From: Rhodovastum sp963804495
GTDB lineage: Bacteria; Pseudomonadota; Alphaproteobacteria; Acetobacterales; Acetobacteraceae
Reading direction: 5' to 3'
Assembly (NCBI GenBank): GCA_963804495.1
Contig: CAWDQN010000007.1
Span: forward strand, 62,001 to 126,000
Length of the DNA: 64,000 nucleotides
Part shown: positions 8,214 through 15,548 of the stretch, in pieces
Layout of the letters: every line of letters begins with the position of its first letter
How positions within the stretch are numbered: the first letter of the stretch is position 1
The notes under the pieces: generated by a model
Databases searched by the model: none
What the model saw: only the letters and a program-made list of their open reading frames with translations
Told to the model about the DNA's origin: nothing
Made by a program: the position numbers and the translations under genes

Positions 8214-9263
8214 TCAGGGCTGGGTGGCCGGTCCGGCCAGCGCGGCGCGCAGTCCGGGACAGACATGGGCATCACGGCCCTCGGTGGTGTCGGCGGCGGC
8301 AAGCGCGTCCAGCACCGCCTCCTGGGTGGCGTCGGCGATGGCCTGGAACAGCAGGTCGATCCGGGCCTCCGCCAGCACGCGCAGCGGTAGCAGGTCGGTG
8401 ACTGGCGCGTGCGGCATGCGGTTGGCGGTGGTGAATCCCAGAACCAACTCGCCGCTGCCCTGGCCGCCGAAACCGCCGCAGCGCAGCAGACCCGCGCCGG
8501 CGCGGCGGATCACCCGGCCGAGCTGCCGGTGATCCAGCGGCACGTCGGTCGCGGCCACCACGACCGCGGACCCCGACTCCGGCACGGACGCTTCCTCCGC
8601 CGGCGGCGAGGGCACCGGGTGCAGCCGCCGCCCGTCCGGCAGGCGGAGGTCGCCGGGGCGGCCGAAACCGGCCAGCACAAGCACGCCGAGCATATGCGCC
8701 GCGCCGTCCAGGGTGATGACGCGCGAGGCGGTGCCGATGCCGCCCTTGAAGCCGAAGCAGCGCATGCCGGTTCCGGCCCCCACGGCGCCAAGGCCGGCAT
8801 CGCTGGAGGCCGACTCGATCGCCAGGATGGCGTCGGTGGCGGTGACCAGCATGGCCTGGATATCCGACAGAAATCCGTCGTTGCAGGCGCACACGACCGG
8901 ATTGACGGGGCCGGCATGCCGGCCGATGTCGGGGTTGGCCGCGACCGCGTGGCGGATCAGGGCGTTGGCGCAGGCCGGCACCGAGAAACTGTTGGTCAGC
9001 AGCACCGGCGTCTCGATCCGGCCCAGTTCCGCCACCTGCGTCAGCCCGATGCTGGCGCCGACGCCGTTCGGCTCGTGGACGGCGGCCACCGGCTTGTCGC
9101 GGTACAGGTCGCCGCGGTGCGGCAGGATGGCGGTGACGCCGGTGCGCACATCGCCCTCCAACACGGTGGCGTGGCCGACGGTGACGCCGGGCACGTCGGC
9201 GATGCTGTTGCGCGGCCCGGTGGGCAGGGTGCCGCAGGCCAGGCCGAAGTCGCGCGCCCTCAC
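8214..9263 (-). CDS. P1-family (S58, DmpA-like) aminopeptidase
   Basis: 349 residues. NSIADVPGVTVGHATV at the start and the NGVGASIGLTQVAELG and VLLTNSFSVP stretches are typical of DmpA/P1 peptidases. The autocleavage Gly-Ser is at about 231-232 (ESGSAVVVAATDVPL), where the Ser becomes the N-terminal nucleophile of the beta chain. Family members are L-aminopeptidases or D-esterases/amidases; the precise substrate is not readable. It is the first gene of a two-gene unit with the isoaspartyl peptidase (11-bp gap). Confidence 0.87.
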   Translation of the reverse strand: MRARDFGLACGTLPTGPRNSIADVPGVTVGHATVLEGDVRTGVTAILPHRGDLYRDKPVAAVHEPNGVGASIGLTQVAELGRIETPVLLTNSFSVPACANALIRHAVAANPDIGRHAGPVNPVVCACNDGFLSDIQAMLVTATDAILAIESASSDAGLGAVGAGTGMRCFGFKGGIGTASRVITLDGAAHMLGVLVLAGFGRPGDLRLPDGRRLHPVPSPPAEEASVPESGSAVVVAATDVPLDHRQLGRVIRRAGAGLLRCGGFGGQGSGELVLGFTTANRMPHAPVTDLLPLRVLAEARIDLLFQAIADATQEAVLDALAAADTTEGRDAHVCPGLRAALAGPATQP

Positions 9264-9519
9264 GGTGGCCGCTGGTCCGGCGCGTCGCCCCGGCCAATGC
9301 CGGGGCGGGTGGGGCTGTCAAGGAGCATTTGTGGGGCGGTCAGCTTGCGGGCCTCCTGGGGTGCTCAGTCAAGCCCAGGCGGTGGTGCGGAGGCAAGCGG
9401 CGTGGCGGCGCGGTCATGGCGCGGTTTTGAGGTCGGGTTGCGACCCGAAGGCGACGTTCAAGAAGGTGCGTCTCCAATGGTAGGGTAGTCCGCGCGATGG
9501 CGCGGCAAAGGTCGAAGCG

Positions 9520-10857
9520 ATGAAACTCAGTTGGGAGGCTCTCGCAACCGGTCACGCCTTGATGTTCGCCGGCCAGAAAGTGCGGCTGGAGGGATGGCTT
9601 TGCGCCCCCGATCTTGCCGGCCGCCAGGTGATGGTCGCCGAGCCGCCCTGCTGTCCGGGCTGCCTGCCCGGCTCGGCAGCCGCGCGCGTGCATGTGGTCG
9701 CGGCAACCGAACCCGGCTGTGGCCCGGTGATGCTGGAAGGTTCACTGCACGAGGTCGATGGCGTCTGGCGCCTGAGTGACGCACGGCCGGTGTGGCGCGG
9801 GTTGAACCGCAGGAGATTGCTGGGAACGTCTCCGCTGCTCTGCCTGGCTGGCGCGGCGCCTGCGGTCAATACGCAGGACGTGACCGCGGACGTGGCGACG
9901 GTTGATGTGCATTCGCATGCGGGCAAGCTCCTCCACGTGAGGTCGAACGCGCCGTTCACCCCGGTTGCCGATCCGATGCGGCAAGGCGGACTGGCGGTTG
10001 TTTGCCTTGCCATCGTCTCCGATTCACCGACGCATCGGGTCATGTCGGATCATCGCATCCACCCATTCAGGAGCCCGGCGCCGGGTGAACTTTATGCCTA
10101 CGCGCAGATGGCGTTCACGCGTCTGCATGCGCTTGCGCGCGCACAGTCCCTGACAATCGTGACCGACGCCGCCGGGCTGCGCTCGGCCCGGGCCGCCCAG
10201 CCTTGCGTGGTCGTGGCTGCCGAAGGAGGCGATTTTCTTGAGGGAAACCCCGATCGCGTGGACGAAGCCTATGAACGCTGGCAGCTTCGCCACCTCCAGC
10301 TCACGCACTACCGGGTCAACGAACTCGGCGACATCCAGACGGAGGACCCCGTGCACGGCGGCCTGACCGATGTCGGCGCAGAGGTGATCCGGCGCTGCAA
10401 TGCCCGCGGCATTGTCGTGGACGTGGCGCATGGGACGCTCGATCTGGTACGTCGTGCCGTCGAGGTCACGACGACGCCGCTGGTGCTGTCGCACACGTCG
10501 CTGACCACCCGCCCGCGGCCTTACACCCGCCTGATCACGCTTGAGCACGCGCGGCTGGTCGCCGGAACCGGGGGTATGATCGGGATCTGGCCGGTGGCGG
10601 AGATCTTCCCCGACATGGCGGCGTTGGCGGCCGGGATGGCGCGCATGGTGGCCGTGGCGGGGGTGGATCATGTCGGCCTCGGCACGGATTCGATGGGGCT
10701 GGTCGGAGCGGCTACCTTCGACACCTACGCTCAGCTTCCAGGCCTGACGACGGCCCTGCTGGCCGCCGGTTTCGGACAGGATGACGTCCGCAAGCTGTTG
10801 GGAGGCAATTATGCACGTGTGTTTGCAGCCAGCATGACGGAGGCGACCAGGAAATAG
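9520..10857 (+). CDS. M19 (renal-dipeptidase-type) peptidase with an extra N-terminal domain
   Basis: 445 residues in three parts. Residues 1-90 form a small domain with a Cys-rich loop (PPCCPGCLPG) and the phrase GQKVRLEGWL, which loosely recalls DUF3299-like OB-fold proteins. Residues 97-116 (RRRLLGTSPLLCLAGAAPAV) look like a Tat-type signal. Residues 125-440 are an M19 metallopeptidase: DVHSHAG, AAEGGDFLEG (bridging Glu), LTHYRVNELGD, VDVAHG, LSHTSL, GLGTDSMG. The first metal motif is H-S-H instead of the usual H-x-D. A free-standing secreted dipeptidase seems to have been extended at its N-terminus. There is no clear partner next door. Confidence 0.7.
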   Translation: MKLSWEALATGHALMFAGQKVRLEGWLCAPDLAGRQVMVAEPPCCPGCLPGSAAARVHVVAATEPGCGPVMLEGSLHEVDGVWRLSDARPVWRGLNRRRLLGTSPLLCLAGAAPAVNTQDVTADVATVDVHSHAGKLLHVRSNAPFTPVADPMRQGGLAVVCLAIVSDSPTHRVMSDHRIHPFRSPAPGELYAYAQMAFTRLHALARAQSLTIVTDAAGLRSARAAQPCVVVAAEGGDFLEGNPDRVDEAYERWQLRHLQLTHYRVNELGDIQTEDPVHGGLTDVGAEVIRRCNARGIVVDVAHGTLDLVRRAVEVTTTPLVLSHTSLTTRPRPYTRLITLEHARLVAGTGGMIGIWPVAEIFPDMAALAAGMARMVAVAGVDHVGLGTDSMGLVGAATFDTYAQLPGLTTALLAAGFGQDDVRKLLGGNYARVFAASMTEATRK

Positions 10858-10931
10858 GACGGGCGATGGCTCGTCTCACGTCAGGGCCGATGTCCGGTTT
10901 CCACCCATTCCAGTCATCTATACTGAGGCAC

Positions 10932-11672
10932 CTATACTGAGGCACCATCGCCCGCGCGCAGTTCATGTTGGTGCGCCTCTGCCATGGCTGCCAGCGAGGG
11001 AAAACGGAAATCCCAGGCGGCATTGGCTGGCGGCGCCACCGTCGCGCCCCAGCCGGGACGGTCGTGGCGGCGGTCGATCCAGGCAGTGGCGAGGCCGCAG
11101 CGTTTGGCCGGGGCGTGGTCGTGGAACAGGCTCTGGGCAGTGTGCAATATCTCCGCGCGGCCGTGGCCGAGGGCGGCCAGGTGATCAAGCAGGGTGCGGA
11201 AGTTTTCCGGGTCGGGTTTGTAGCTGCCGATGTCCTGAGCGGTGTAGATGGCGTCGAAGCTGACGCCGAGGCGGCGATTGCTGGCGGCGAAGCTCGTCCG
11301 GTCAACATTGGACAGGATGACCAGCTTGTAGTGCCGTTTCAGATACTGCAGCGCAGCCGGCGTGTCGGGGAAGGCGGGCCAGTCGGGGACCGAGGCGCCG
11401 AAGTGTTTGTCTTCCGCCTCGGTCGTCGGCACGCCCCATTCGTTCGCCAGCCGGCGATGCACGCGCGCCAGCACGTCGGCATAGAGCATGGCCGGGGTTT
11501 CGGCCTGTTGCGCCGCTTCGTGCAGGGCGAAGGGTTTCAGCGCGGCGTCGTCGGCGATACCGGCGCGGGTCGCCAGGGTTTGCAGCGCGGCCAGCAGTCC
11601 GCTCTCCCAGTCGATCAGCGTGCCGTAGCAATCGAAGGAGAGCACCCGGAAATCCCTGAGCCGCAAGATCAA
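10932..11672 (-). CDS. HAD-superfamily haloacid dehalogenase type II-like hydrolase
   Basis: 246 residues. HAD motif I is FDCYGTLIDWE (nucleophile Asp), motif II LVILSNVDR, the conserved Lys is in SYKPDPENF, and the motif III region follows. This matches L-2-haloacid dehalogenase-like proteins, though many act on phosphorylated metabolites. The start is TTG at 11672, overlapping the LysR TGA at 11669-11671 (TTGA), which suggests translational coupling; a GTG further in is an alternative. Two copies of CTATACTGAGGCACC lie just downstream of its stop, at 10919-10945. Confidence 0.82.
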   Translation of the reverse strand: MILRLRDFRVLSFDCYGTLIDWESGLLAALQTLATRAGIADDAALKPFALHEAAQQAETPAMLYADVLARVHRRLANEWGVPTTEAEDKHFGASVPDWPAFPDTPAALQYLKRHYKLVILSNVDRTSFAASNRRLGVSFDAIYTAQDIGSYKPDPENFRTLLDHLAALGHGRAEILHTAQSLFHDHAPAKRCGLATAWIDRRHDRPGWGATVAPPANAAWDFRFPSLAAMAEAHQHELRAGDGASV

Positions 11673-12643
11673 ACCTCTTCATTGGGTCCAGGGGCCAAGC
11701 CCCTGGCGGGGTCCAGGGGCGGCGCCCCTGGCGGGGTCCGGGGCAGCGCCCCGGCTGCGGGTGCCAGTAGGTCGCCGCGCGCCCTCACACCCACCGCCAG
11801 CGCCTCGGTCACAGCCCTGATACGCGGCATATGCCGGATATCGGTATGCACGCCCAGCCAGAGTTCGCGCACCGGGGGCGGTGTGGGCGGCTCCAGTTGG
11901 GTAAGGCCGCTGGCATCGGCGAGGTAGCGGGCGAGGCAGGCGATGCCGAGCCCGGCCAGCGCGGCTGCCCGATGACTGTAGCGGCTATTGGTGCGCAGGG
12001 CGGGGGCCGCGCGGGGAAGGATGCCGGTCAGCCAGGTCATTTCGGGCCCGCCCATCAGTTCGGGCTGGGTCAGGATCAGGCCGTGGCCTTCGCCGCCGCG
12101 GTCGAATGCCGGTGGGCCGCGCGTTTGCAGGTAGCCGGCCGACGCGTACAGTCCGAACCCGAGCAGTCCGACGCGGCGGACCGTGAGGTCCGCCTGCTCG
12201 ATGCGCGCCATCCGCAGCGCCACGTCGGCCTCGCGGCGGCTCAGGTTCAGGTTGCGCACCTCCGCCACCAGCTCGATGTCGATGCCGGGATGGCGCGCGC
12301 GCAGCCCCGCCAGGATGGGCATTACTATCTCGGCCGCGAAAGATTCGACGGTGGTGATGCGCACCGTGCCTTCCAGCCGCACGTCGCGGCCGGTGATGCG
12401 CCGTTCCACCGCCAGCGTTTCGGCCTCGATGCGTTCGACGTTGCCGAGGATGGATTCGCCCGCTGCGGTGGGGATGTAGCCGCTTGGGGTTTTCTGCAGC
12501 AGGCGGGCGCCGGCCCGTTGTTCGAGGGCCGCCAGGCGTCGCCCCATGGTGGGTTGGTGCACGCCGAGTGCCCGGGCGGCCCCGGAGAGCGTGCCGTGGC
12601 GGGCGATGGCCAGGAAGGTGCGCAGATCGTCCCAGTCGAGCAT
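11669..12643 (-). CDS. LysR-family transcriptional regulator with a repeat-encoded C-terminus
   Basis: 324 residues from ATG at 12643 (MLDWDDLRTFLAIARHGT); ATG at 12673 would add ten residues. The winged-helix region GTLSGAARALGVHQPTMGRR is clear, followed by a LysR substrate-binding domain. The last ~29 residues (from AAGALPRTPPG) are encoded by the dispersed hairpin repeat at 11684-11759, so the native C-terminus was replaced or extended. It is divergent from doxX (12758) with 114 bp between, the usual arrangement for a LysR regulator of the divergent DoxX-dioxygenase pair. Confidence 0.87.
   Translation of the reverse strand: MLDWDDLRTFLAIARHGTLSGAARALGVHQPTMGRRLAALEQRAGARLLQKTPSGYIPTAAGESILGNVERIEAETLAVERRITGRDVRLEGTVRITTVESFAAEIVMPILAGLRARHPGIDIELVAEVRNLNLSRREADVALRMARIEQADLTVRRVGLLGFGLYASAGYLQTRGPPAFDRGGEGHGLILTQPELMGGPEMTWLTGILPRAAPALRTNSRYSHRAAALAGLGIACLARYLADASGLTQLEPPTPPPVRELWLGVHTDIRHMPRIRAVTEALAVGVRARGDLLAPAAGALPRTPPGAPPLDPARGLAPGPNEEV
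11684..11759. repeat. dispersed hairpin repeat, copy 3, inside a coding sequence
   Basis: Three consecutive hairpins of the same type: CCAGGGGCCAAGCCCCTGG, CCAGGGGCGGCGCCCCTGG and CCGGGGCAGCGCCCCGG, joined by CGGGGT. Unlike the other copies it lies inside an open reading frame, encoding the tail of the LysR regulator up to the start of the HAD gene. Confidence 0.85.
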
Positions 12644-12757
12644 CTGTGCGTTCCCGCATAACGTATGTGCCATAATAGGTTAATGCACTGCGAAATCGTA
12701 GGGGCCATGTTGCAGCAGCGCCGGGCGGTCCGGTGCAACGCAAAACTGGAGGCTCCG

Positions 12758-13183
12758 ATGAGCGATTCTCACGTGACCGATCAAGCTGCATGGGGCGCGC
12801 TGCTGCTGCGCGTCGCGCTGGGTGGGTTGTTCCTGGCGCATGCCGGGCTGAAACTGTTCGTGTTCACCCCCGCGGGCACCGCCGGGTTCTTCGCCTCGGT
12901 CGGCCTGCCGCCGGCGCTGGCCTATGTGACCATCCTGGCCGAGGTGGCCGGCGGCCTGGCGTTGATCCTCGGGATTTGGACTCGTTGGGTAGCGCTGGCG
13001 CTGGTGCCGGTGCTGCTGGGAGCGATCGCGACGGTGCACGCCGGCAACGGATTCTGGTTCAACGCTCCGGGCGGCGGATGGGAGTATCCGGCGTTCTGGG
13101 CGGTGGCGCTGCTGGCGCAGTCGCTGCTGGGCGCCGGCGCGCTGGCGGTGCGCATCCCGGGCCGCAGCGCGGCGCTGGCCTGA
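12758..13183 (+). CDS. DoxX-family membrane protein
   Basis: 141 residues, four transmembrane helices; the LRVALGGLFLAHAGLKLF opening is typical of DoxX. The start at 12758 has GGAGG at 12748-12752. DoxX proteins are small membrane proteins linked to quinol oxidation or redox stress; the biochemical role is not settled. It is 13 bp upstream of an extradiol-dioxygenase-type gene and divergent from a LysR gene, so the pair probably responds to a common inducer. Confidence 0.86.
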   Translation: MSDSHVTDQAAWGALLLRVALGGLFLAHAGLKLFVFTPAGTAGFFASVGLPPALAYVTILAEVAGGLALILGIWTRWVALALVPVLLGAIATVHAGNGFWFNAPGGGWEYPAFWAVALLAQSLLGAGALAVRIPGRSAALA

Positions 13184-13196
13184 TCGGGAGGAGGAA

Positions 13197-13976
13197 ATGC
13201 TGCCGAGCCTGTTCCTCAGTCACGGGTCGCCCATGGTGGCGCTGATACGCGACCCGGCGCACGACTTCCTGGCCGGGCTCGGCGTGACACTCGGCCGCCC
13301 ACGGGCCATCCTGGTTGCCTCCGCGCATTGGGAAACCGCGTTTCCGATGGTGAACGCGGTGGACCGCAACGGCACCATCCACGATTTCGGCGGCTTCCCG
13401 GGCGCGCTTTACCAACTGCGCTACGACGCTCCGGGCGACCCGGCGCTGGCCGAGCAGGTAGCGGACCTGCTCGGCACGGCCGGGCTGCAGGCCGGCATCG
13501 ACCTTGTCCGTGGCCTGGACCATGGCGCCTGGGTGCCGCTGCTGCTGGCCTGGCCGCAGGCGGACGTGCCGGTGTTGCAGATTTCGGTGCAAAGCCACCT
13601 CGGCGCGGCCCACCATTACGAGGTCGGCCGAGCGCTGGCGCCATTGCGCGACCAAGGGGTGCTGGTGATCGGCTCAGGCAGCTTCACCCATGATTTGTCA
13701 CGTTTTCGCGGCCAGGCCGTGGACGCGCCCGAGGCGGCTGACGTGGCGGCATTTGCCGCCTGGATGGACGCCGCCCTGCTGGCGGGGCGCCGCTGCGACC
13801 TGCTGACCTATCGGCACAAAGCGCCGCATGCCTTGGCCCAGCACCCGACCGAGGAGCACCTGCTGCCGCTGTTCCTGGCGATGGGGGCCGGCGGGGACGG
13901 GGCGAAGGCTGAGCGGCTGCATGCGAGCGTCAGTTATGGCGTGTTGCGTATGGATGCCTACGGGTTTCGGTCCTAG
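13197..13976 (+). CDS. class III extradiol dioxygenase, 4,5-DOPA dioxygenase (YgiD) type
   Basis: 259 residues. LFLSHGSPM (metal His), VASAHWET, GFPGALYQLRYDAPG, GLDHGAWVPLLLAWP, SGSFTHDL and TEEHLLPLF cover the LigB-fold signature of the DODA/YgiD subfamily, which cleaves catechol-type rings next to the hydroxyl groups using a metal bound by His residues. The natural substrate is unknown for most members. It is second in a doxX-dioxygenase unit. A hairpin repeat starts right after its stop and probably ends the transcript. Confidence 0.87.
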   Translation: MLPSLFLSHGSPMVALIRDPAHDFLAGLGVTLGRPRAILVASAHWETAFPMVNAVDRNGTIHDFGGFPGALYQLRYDAPGDPALAEQVADLLGTAGLQAGIDLVRGLDHGAWVPLLLAWPQADVPVLQISVQSHLGAAHHYEVGRALAPLRDQGVLVIGSGSFTHDLSRFRGQAVDAPEAADVAAFAAWMDAALLAGRRCDLLTYRHKAPHALAQHPTEEHLLPLFLAMGAGGDGAKAERLHASVSYGVLRMDAYGFRS

Positions 13977-14052
13977 CGGGGCGTTGCCCCGCACCCCACC
14001 TGGAGCTCTGCCCCTGGACCCGGCCAAGGGCCTTGGCCCTTGGAACCTTTTG
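13977..14052. repeat. dispersed hairpin repeat, copy 4
   Basis: Immediately after the dioxygenase stop: GGGGCGTTGCCCC, a decayed GGAGCTCTGCCCCTGG, and CCAAGGGCCTTGGCCCTTGG, then AACC. Same parts as copy 1 in opposite order. Likely transcript end before the tRNA. Confidence 0.75.
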
Positions 14053-14206
14053 GTGTTGGGGTCCGCGAGGTGCTGCCCTGTGGGCTTCCTCCGCTGCGCC
14101 GCCGAACCACCCTTGACAGAAACCCCGCCGCATCCTTTCTACCGCCCTCCGCACCCGGTTTGCGGGGCGACGCGCCACGGCGCGCCGACGTCTCCCGGGA
14201 GCCGGT

Positions 14207-14283
14207 AGGGGTGTAGCTCAATTGGCTAGAGCGCCGGTCTCCAAAACCGGAGGTTGGGGGTTCGAGACCCTCCACCCCTGCCA
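14207..14283 (+). tRNA. trnW: tRNA-Trp (CCA anticodon)
   Basis: Full cloverleaf: acceptor AGGGGTG pairs with CACCCCT at 14273-14279; D arm GCTC...GAGC; anticodon stem CCGGT/ACCGG around CTCCAAA, giving anticodon CCA; T arm GGGGG-TTCGAGA-CCCTC; discriminator G, then encoded CCA. The order tRNA-Trp, secE, nusG is the widely conserved one. Confidence 0.96.
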
Positions 14284-14315
14284 CCGCATCGACGTTCGAA
14301 AGGCAACCAAGGAGC

Positions 14316-14519
14316 ATGAGCGGATTGGCGTTCCATCCGGTGAGGTTCTTCCGCGAAGTGCGCACCGAGGTGACCAGGGTCACCTGGCCGTCGCGCAAAG
14401 AGACTCTGGTCACGACCGGTCTGGTGTTCCTGATGGCGGCGCTGGCGGCGATGTTCTTCTTCGTTGCCGATCAGGTCATTGGCGTGTTTGTGACCATGCT
14501 ATTCGGCGTGCCGGGTTAG
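14316..14519 (+). CDS. secE: preprotein translocase subunit SecE
   Basis: 67 residues, the short single-span form found in alphaproteobacteria: VRFFREVRTEVTRVTWPSRKE followed by one transmembrane helix. It stabilises SecY in the translocon. AAGGAGC precedes the ATG. nusG follows after 11 bp in the normal order. Confidence 0.96.
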   Translation: MSGLAFHPVRFFREVRTEVTRVTWPSRKETLVTTGLVFLMAALAAMFFFVADQVIGVFVTMLFGVPG

Positions 14520-14530
14520 GGGAACCGCCG

Positions 14531-15061
14531 ATGGCCAAGCGCTGGTACGTGGTACATGTTTACTCCGGGTTCGAGAAGAAAATCGCCCAGCAGATCAAGG
14601 AGCAGGCGGTCCAGAAGGGCCTCGCCGACCAGATCGACGAGGTGCTGGTGCCTTCCGAGCAGGTGGTCGAAATGCGCCGCGGCCAGAAGATCAACGCCGA
14701 GCACAAATTCTTTCCCGGCTACGTGCTGGTGAAAATGGAGCTGAGCGACGACGTCTGGCACCTGGTGAAGGATACGCCCAAGGTCACCGGCTTCCTCGGC
14801 ACCAAGACCCGTCCGAGCCCGATCTCCGACAGCGAGGCCGAGCGCATTCTCAAGCAGACCCAGGAAGGCGTGGAGCGGCCGCGCCCGTCGGTGGTGTTCG
14901 AGGTGGGCGAGCAGGTGCGGGTCGCCGACGGCCCGTTCACCAGCTTCAATGGCGTGGTCGAGGAGGTGGACGAGGAGAAGGGGCGCCTGAAGGTCAGTGT
15001 GTCCATCTTCGGCCGCTCCACCCCGGTCGAACTGGAATACGGCCAGGTCGAAAAAGTCTGA
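14531..15061 (+). CDS. nusG: transcription termination/antitermination factor NusG
   Basis: 176 residues. The NGN domain (AKRWYVVHVYSGFEKKIAQQI, then FFPGYVLVKMEL) is followed by a KOW domain (VRVADGPFTSFNGVVEEVDEEKGRLKVSVSIFGR). It binds RNA polymerase and couples it to Rho or to ribosomal protein S10. Its usual downstream neighbour rplK is missing; a long non-coding stretch and a glycosyltransferase follow instead. Confidence 0.97.
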   Translation: MAKRWYVVHVYSGFEKKIAQQIKEQAVQKGLADQIDEVLVPSEQVVEMRRGQKINAEHKFFPGYVLVKMELSDDVWHLVKDTPKVTGFLGTKTRPSPISDSEAERILKQTQEGVERPRPSVVFEVGEQVRVADGPFTSFNGVVEEVDEEKGRLKVSVSIFGRSTPVELEYGQVEKV

Positions 15062-15548
15062 CGCCGGCCGGCGAGCGATCGCTGGGTACACCGCCTGACA
15101 GTTTTGCGATGATCCATTGCTCGGGCTGATCGGGTCCAAGGCGTTCGCCTGGCTTCCGCCAACACCTGGCGCAAATCGATCTTGCCCATGATACGACCCG
15201 GGCCGCGGTATGGCGATCGTGCCTGAAGAAGCATGCCGCAGCCAAAAGATTGATGCGGGGCGTCACCGGCAAGCCAGTAACTCGCTATCGGCTTGCCGCT
15301 GTTGCAGTGAGTGAGCGTCAAGGCTGGTTGGCATGACTGCCGCCGGAAGCGCCGGATTTGCTTTTGAGTACGGTGCTTTCATTTATCGATATTTATACAG
15401 AACGACCGCGCAATGCCAACACGCAAACCGGGGCGCGGTTTTGTCGCCTCGTGTGCGCGGAAGAAAATTTACGAACTCGGACGTTCTATAGCGAAACTCA
15501 CGGGCCGGTGTTATCTTTGCGACCATAGGTAGCAGAAGGGTCCCGCGA
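15062..15548. other. 487-bp intergenic stretch after nusG, no recognised gene
   Basis: Holds only short incoherent open frames. The composition shifts to lower GC from about 15350 (ATTTATCGATATTTATAC). Where rplKAJL would be expected there is nothing ribosomal. The promoter of the downstream glycosyltransferase should lie in the AT-richer part, and TAGCAGAAGGG precedes its ATG. Part of the stretch may be the scar of a lost or inserted element; I could not identify one. Confidence 0.5.

Noticed and set aside
9264..9519. IS remnant between the P1 peptidase and the M19 dipeptidase
   Set aside because: Composition looked slightly unusual, but no transposase motif or inverted repeat could be found.
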